A stretch of 13,402 nt of DNA, from NCBI GenBank assembly GCA_024196135.1, contig JAMQCK010000975.1, positions 1 to 13,402 of the forward strand, read 5' to 3'. Numbering within the stretch: the first letter of the stretch is position 1; the number at the start of each line of letters is the position of its first letter. Below are positions 9,248 through 13,402 of this stretch, piece after piece. The stretch comes from Pleurotus ostreatus/Saccharomyces cerevisiae fusant (Eukaryota; Opisthokonta). A model generated the notes under the pieces. That model was not told where the DNA came from. It saw only the letters and a program-made list of their open reading frames with translations, and did no database searches. The position numbers and the translations under genes were made by a program.

Positions 9248-9390
9248 CAAATGCGAAGACGATTGAATAGCTGGGAAACCTGAAGTCATCCTTGCGTCAG
9301 TGATACGAGCTCCCCATGAGAAAGTGTACACCTCGAGAAGAGCCAGGGAAGAACACTTGGCTACTTCATCTCTCCTCCAACTTTGCGTCC

Positions 9391-10973
9391 ATGACTCTGA
9401 ATTGCTTGCCTTTCCCCGTGAACTTTGGGTGGCTGGATGGCAGGAAGCAGAAGCCAGAGCGACCGCTGCGCGTGCGTACTCCCTCTATGCCCTCTCCAGG
9501 CCGTGCTGACGAATATACAGGTCCTTCTGTCCAATGGTCGCTTTCCCGTCACCCTTGACCTGGCGCGCCAGCTACGACGCGCAGGACACGAAGTGTACTG
9601 CGTCGACGCGATGGAATACCACGTCTGCAAGTTCTCCAACGCCGTCCGCCAGTGCTGGCAGGTCCCCTCCCCGCGCATCGATGCGAACGGCTATCTAGCT
9701 GGTGTCAAGAGAGCGATAGATGAAGCAAACATTGACCTCATCATCCCTATGCATGAAGAGATACTCTACCTCGTCGAATGCGAGGACGAGGAGATATACC
9801 GCCGGCTCTTCGCGCCCTCGCTCCCGGTCCTACTGCGTATGCACAACAAGTGGGGTTTCACGCAGTGGATGAAGACTATCGGGCTTGACGCGCCGGACGC
9901 GTACCTCTGCAAGTCGTACGCGGACGTGGAGAAAATACCGCAGCGGGACGAGAAGGAGTACGCACTCAAGCCTGTGCTCGGGCGCGCATCGCAGAACGTC
10001 TTCCATCTGAAGTCGGGAGAGCCGCTTCCCAGTGATTCCGAATTCAACGTCTCGGAGGAGTGTCATTGGATTGTTCAGGAGTGGCTGAAGGGGAACCGGT
10101 ACTGCACGTATGGTATCGTGCGGCAGGGTCACGTCAAGGCGCTGAGCATGTAAGCCTCGAATATTGATTGAACCTCTTGCTCGCTCTGACAAATTCTTCA
10201 GCTACGCCGTCACCGAAACTATCGACGGCTCCTCCTGCGTCTACTTCAAGTCCATCCACCACCCACGCATCCAGGCCTACATGGACCACATCGCGAAGCA
10301 GCTCCCCACAACGACCGGCCAACTCGCCTTCGACTTCATCGAAACACCCAACGGCCGCCTCGCCGCCATCGAATGCAACCCGCGCGCCACGTCCGGCATC
10401 CACCTCTTTGGCTCCACCACGCGCCTCGCCAACATCCTCACCGACCCCCTCGCCTTCCCCGTCCAAGCCGACGTCGGCGCGACCCGCCAGATCATGCCCG
10501 GCATGCTCATGTGGGACCGCAAAAACGCGCGCGGCCTGCGCGCGTATCTCGCGCACCAGCGGCGGCTCGTGGGCAGCAAGGACGTCGTGTTCACGATGCG
10601 CGACCTGCTGCCGACGGTGATGCAGCCGTTCTTGCTGACGAGTTATTATGAGATTTGCAGGGAGAGGGCGATGCGGTTGCCGGACATGTTCCAGTGGGAC
10701 TATACGTGGGAGCCGGAGGGGGAGAAGTTGGGGCGGGTGAGGGAGGTGATGGAGGAGGATCGGAGGACATGGAGGGCGTGTCCGATGCTAGATGTGGCGA
10801 GACCGAATCCTAAGAGGGTGGAGCCTGAGACGGCGGAGGAGAGGGAGGGGAGGAGGAAGGCGCTTCCGCCCCTACCTCTGGGATATCTGACGGACAAGAT
10901 GGACGTTACGCTGGTGAGCCCGACTTTGGATGGGTCTGCCCGTGGCTGTGCGGGATGTGCCTCCGAGTCTTGA
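9391..10973 (+). CDS. ATP-grasp fold carboxylate-amine ligase-like protein
   Basis: CDS joins 9391-9471, 9521-10149 and 10202-10973 (493 aa); introns are 49 and 52 nt, in phase, with CTGAC-type branch points. The N-terminal pre-ATP-grasp domain opens with RVLLSNGRFPVTLDLARQLR. The ATP-grasp part shows ALKPVLGRAS with the nucleotide-binding Lys177, a QEWLKGNRY lid/hinge strand, and the metal-binding end FDFIETPNGRL...ECNPRATSGIHLF with Glu294/Asn296/Arg298. Such enzymes activate a carboxylate as acyl phosphate and join it to an amine or other nucleophile. The C-terminal ~150 residues are specific to this protein group and end in a Cys-containing tail. An in-frame ATG at 9316 would add 25 residues; 9391 was preferred because a pyrimidine-rich leader precedes it. 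A GTGAGC at 10914 could act as donor for an alternative 3' end. Cytosolic location is presumed, since no signal or membrane segment is seen. Substrate unknown. Confidence 0.88.
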
Positions 10974-11122
10974 GCGGAAGGTGGTATACAGACATGTGGT
11001 TCCTATCCTGACTCTACTTTACTAGATACCTTGTACCTATATTGGTGTATTGACTAGCCTTGCCCCATTCTCCTGCTCCATAATGGTTTGGAAACTGCTG
11101 GTTGAACCAACAACGCGCCCAT

Positions 11123-11128
11123 CACGTG
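11123..11128. promoter_or_regulatory. CACGTG E-box upstream of F-box gene
   Basis: The context ATCACGTGGG contains RTCACGTG, the fuller site recognised by Cbf1-type bHLH proteins. It is about 107 bp upstream of the F-box gene ATG. The intergenic gap (10974-11234) otherwise shows nothing distinctive. Confidence 0.35.
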
Positions 11129-11234
11129 GGCTCTCGGCGCGTTCCGCGCGAGAACGCGATCGAGGAATGCGCCACCGCAAGTCATTTTCAACGCTCATCT
11201 CGCCTCCTCATACAGTCTCGCACCTCTGAAAACC

Positions 11235-12946
11235 ATGGCTCCATTGCCTCATGCTCTACCGCCGTTCCTTTGTCTACCATTGGAGCTGCAGGACGTGATA
11301 TGTCGCGACACCGGTTTAGGCAGGAAAGACCTCGCGCGGCTGGCACTGACCTGCAGAGCGTGGTACATTGCCGCTAAGACGATACTCTGGGAGAATATCA
11401 GGGGACTGGGTACGCTGCTTGCGCTCATGCCAGAAGGCACCTGGAACTGTGAGTCGCTTGCCAATGTGACGATCCTCATTAGTTAATTGTGTTATAGCCA
11501 CTGAACACGCCACTCAAGGCGAGGATGCGCTTCATGTGAGCATCTTTCAGGGAATACACATGTCGTGTTCTGAATTTCTGACCATAGACCCAGGAGAACG
11601 ATTCCCCCCTCACGGATGAGCACTGGACGCCCGTGCTGAAGCTTTCGCCACTCGTCAAGTCCCTTACATTGAATGACGTAGCGCGAGCGGTCCAACGCAG
11701 AGTCATTGAACATCCCCCGTCAACCACATTATTTCCATCTCTCCGTTCCCTCAAGATTGATATGGGGAACGACCGCAACCACATCGGGTCAACAGAAGGT
11801 CTCGCAAACGCCCACTTGGAATTTCTACGCGCAATCATCCCGCCCACGCTGCGAAAGCTGACGCTCAATGAGGCGCCTATGCTCTTGAACGTCTTGCCTC
11901 TGTTCCCTCAGCTCGCTATGCTCGATATCATGGATCACCGCGCTGTCTCACACGAGCAAGAAGACATATCACAACACGGTGAGGTCCTCTCTTCGAGTGT
12001 CGAGGGCATACCCCGCTGCGAGCACCTCTCGGTAGTGTACCTGAGGCTGCACTTCGGTCGCCATTCAGGCGTCATTGAAGCGCTCTCCCGCCTCCCGGTT
12101 CTCAAGTGCCTTATTCTCCGGTTCCGCCGCCCTCAACAAGGACAAGGCTGGCTCGGATGCGATCCTGTATACTCGGAGGATGCATTCCCTGCTCTCGAAC
12201 GCCTCAAGATTGACAATGTATCTTTCCGCGACGTTGCGATACTCCTGAAAAGCCCCAAAAAGCGCAGCATGGTCGTTCTGAGGATCAGTTCCTGTGTTCC
12301 CGAGACACCGCGGTCCCTTTCCTTGCTCACGGAGCATGTCAGAGAGTATTGCGATCCGGCCGTGCTCCAGAATATATGGCTCACAGGGTACCATCCGGAG
12401 AGTCACTGGTACCTCTCTTTCGCGCCTATCGCTCCTCTCATGGCTTTCCGGCATCTCGCGGTTCTCTCTATCTTCATGTCTTGTGGCGTCAATATAGCAG
12501 AAGAAGAATGGGCGCTCCTGGGGCAATCTTGGCCTGCGCTGCGTCACATCTCGATGTGTCCAAAGTGCGCCCGTTGCACCCCGACACAGTCGTGCACGCT
12601 CGCCTCGCTCGCAGCCATCCCGAGGCATTGTGCATTGATAGAGCAAGTCTTGCTACCACTCGATGCTGCCGTGGTTCCTGCACTGCCGGAAATTGAATCC
12701 CCCGCCGCTCTCGAGAATTGCCGTGCAACGATTTGCGTCGTGGGCCGCAATGGGAAGATTACGAATGCGGAGGCCGTCGTGAACTACCTTCGAGGCGTGA
12801 TTGGCTCTCGGGTCAAAGTCAAGCTGGAGTACAAGAAGCCAGGGACCGAAGGTGCAGAGGACTCGGAGGCCATACGGAGAGAGGCGCTGTGGGTGCAGGT
12901 CAGCTCTCTGACCTTGGGACGTCCGTTAAAAGGTTGCGCAAATTGA
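11235..12946 (+). CDS. F-box protein with leucine-rich C-terminal region
   Basis: CDS joins 11235-11448, 11498-11535 and 11588-12946 (536 aa). The introns are 49 and 52 nt, and the middle exon is only 38 nt. The N-terminus (residues ~10-55) has the mushroom F-box pattern: LCLPLELQDVICRDTGLGRK, then DLARLALTCRAWYIAAKTIL and WENI. This module typically docks to Skp1 in an SCF ubiquitin ligase. Downstream, irregular leucine-rich segments such as LVKSLTLNDV, FPSLRSLKIDMG, LRKLTLNEAP, LPVLKCLILRF and FPALERLKIDNV suggest an LRR-like solenoid for substrate recognition, although repeats are not regular. A Cys cluster (CPKCARCTPTQSC) is near residue ~405. Start chosen: AAACCATGGC context and F-box immediately following. 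Paralogues are usually numerous and fast-evolving in Agaricomycetes, so the target is unknowable from sequence. Confidence 0.85.
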
Positions 12947-13351
12947 AGTAGTCTGGGTGACCTACTACAGAGCTGAAGATCAGCCAATCAACATTTCTGC
13001 GAGCTCCAGCTATACTAGAACTTTAGTAATAGTCACTTGCCTCGTCTGCTCGTGCGTGGCCACAATGTATCGGAAATTGCCGAAGCCAATAACTCTCGGC
13101 TAACGCCGTATCGCTCTTTCCTCTTCCCTTCACGTCCCCGCTCCCATGGTCCCTGTAAAGAAGCGCCGATTGATTCCGGAAGATATATACTTCATATTCC
13201 TACTGCCTCAACCGACTTGTTCGAGTAATGATACGTCAGGGCCTCGCACGAAGATGGCCCAACCCCAAGTTGACCGCCCTACCGCCGATCAGGTCACGAA
13301 CCTAGTATCCCGCGAGTCCGAGCGCATCCGACTCTGCCTCGACTACCATCC
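12947..13351. other. Intergenic region before right-edge gene
   Basis: About 400 bp with no supported gene. It contains a TATA-like box at 13184-13189, an ATACGTCAGG (CRE-like) sequence near 13231 and a leader for the gene starting near the right edge. A frame from ATG 13254 stays open to the window end and is an alternative start, discussed with that gene. Confidence 0.4.
13184..13189 (+). promoter_or_regulatory. TATA-like box for right-edge gene
   Basis: TATATA in the context AGATATATAC lies 70 nt upstream of ATG 13254 and 168 nt upstream of ATG 13352. Both distances are compatible with a fungal core promoter for a plus-strand gene. Confidence 0.4.
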
Positions 13352-13402
13352 ATGTCTCCCAAGAAGTCGCGAGGAAAGTCGAAAATCATCAAGCCTGTCG
13401 CC
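13352..13402 (+). CDS. Partial hypothetical gene, 5' end only
   Basis: From ATG 13352 the frame reads MSPKKSRGKSKIIKPVA to the window end. The codons are typical of the neighbouring genes, with AAG, ATC and GTC/GCC preferred, and the leader is lysine-rich. An alternative start at 13254, in another frame, gives MAQPQVDRPTADQVTNLV and is also open to the edge. I favour 13352 for codon character, while 13254 has the closer spacing to the TATA-like box. Too little is present to name a product. Confidence 0.3.
   Translation, partial: MSPKKSRGKSKIIKPVA

Larger units (their letters stand above)
8969..9390. other. Upstream region / leader of the ATP-grasp gene
   Basis: About 420 bp between the tRNA terminator and the chosen ATP-grasp start. 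It contains a CGTCA triplet (9093-9108) and a 15-codon mini-ORF in strong start context (9200-9247), both listed separately. A pyrimidine-rich run (TTCATCTCTCCTCC) directly precedes the ATG, as is common in fungal 5' leaders. No TATA box is obvious. Confidence 0.5.

Noticed and set aside
12065..12646. A 193-codon minus-strand frame within the F-box gene
   Set aside because: It lies wholly inside a well-supported sense exon and has a charged, motif-free composition, so it is a shadow frame.

Overview
The window reads as nuclear DNA of a filamentous basidiomycete, most likely an Agaricomycete. Coding regions are GC-rich and strongly codon-biased. They are cut by short introns of about 49-139 nt, with GTGAGT/GTGCGT-type donors, CTNAY-like branch points and CAG/TAG acceptors. 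A large leucine-rich F-box gene of the type expanded in mushrooms is also present. I assembled five complete protein genes by following reading frame and phase across splice sites. A tRNA gene and the first codons of a further gene at the right edge complete the list.

Layout, left to right. Positions 1-591 hold no supported gene, but contain two near-identical 18-bp elements exactly 200 bp apart, each carrying GTGGGAA. SEN54, the non-catalytic subunit of tRNA-splicing endonuclease, runs 592-2708 (+) in seven exons. A gene-poor stretch follows (2709-4633), with one weak candidate for a small spliced gene. An intronless HSL-type alpha/beta hydrolase (4634-6124, +) comes next. It faces an Old Yellow Enzyme flavin oxidoreductase on the minus strand (8112-6654, five exons) across a short convergent spacer that carries a degenerate 21-bp tandem array. 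To the right of the oxidoreductase lies a tRNA-Asn(GTT) gene split by a 10-nt intron (8878-8961). After it come an ATP-grasp ligase-like protein (9391-10973, +, three exons) and an F-box protein (11235-12946, +, three exons). The last ~150 bases contain a TATA-like box and the probable start of a gene running out of the window.

How the parts relate: SEN54 encodes part of the machinery that would remove the intron of the tRNA-Asn gene about 6 kb away. This is a pleasing functional link, but it is not evidence of co-regulation. The hydrolase, the ene-reductase-like enzyme and the ATP-grasp protein are three small-molecule enzymes in a row. There is no synthase, transporter or regulator that would justify calling a biosynthetic cluster. 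I do not see a clearly new biological system. The least understood items are the ATP-grasp protein (substrate unknown, with an upstream mini-ORF and a CGTCA triplet in its leader/promoter), the paired GTGGGAA elements and the unexplained 1.9-kb spacer.
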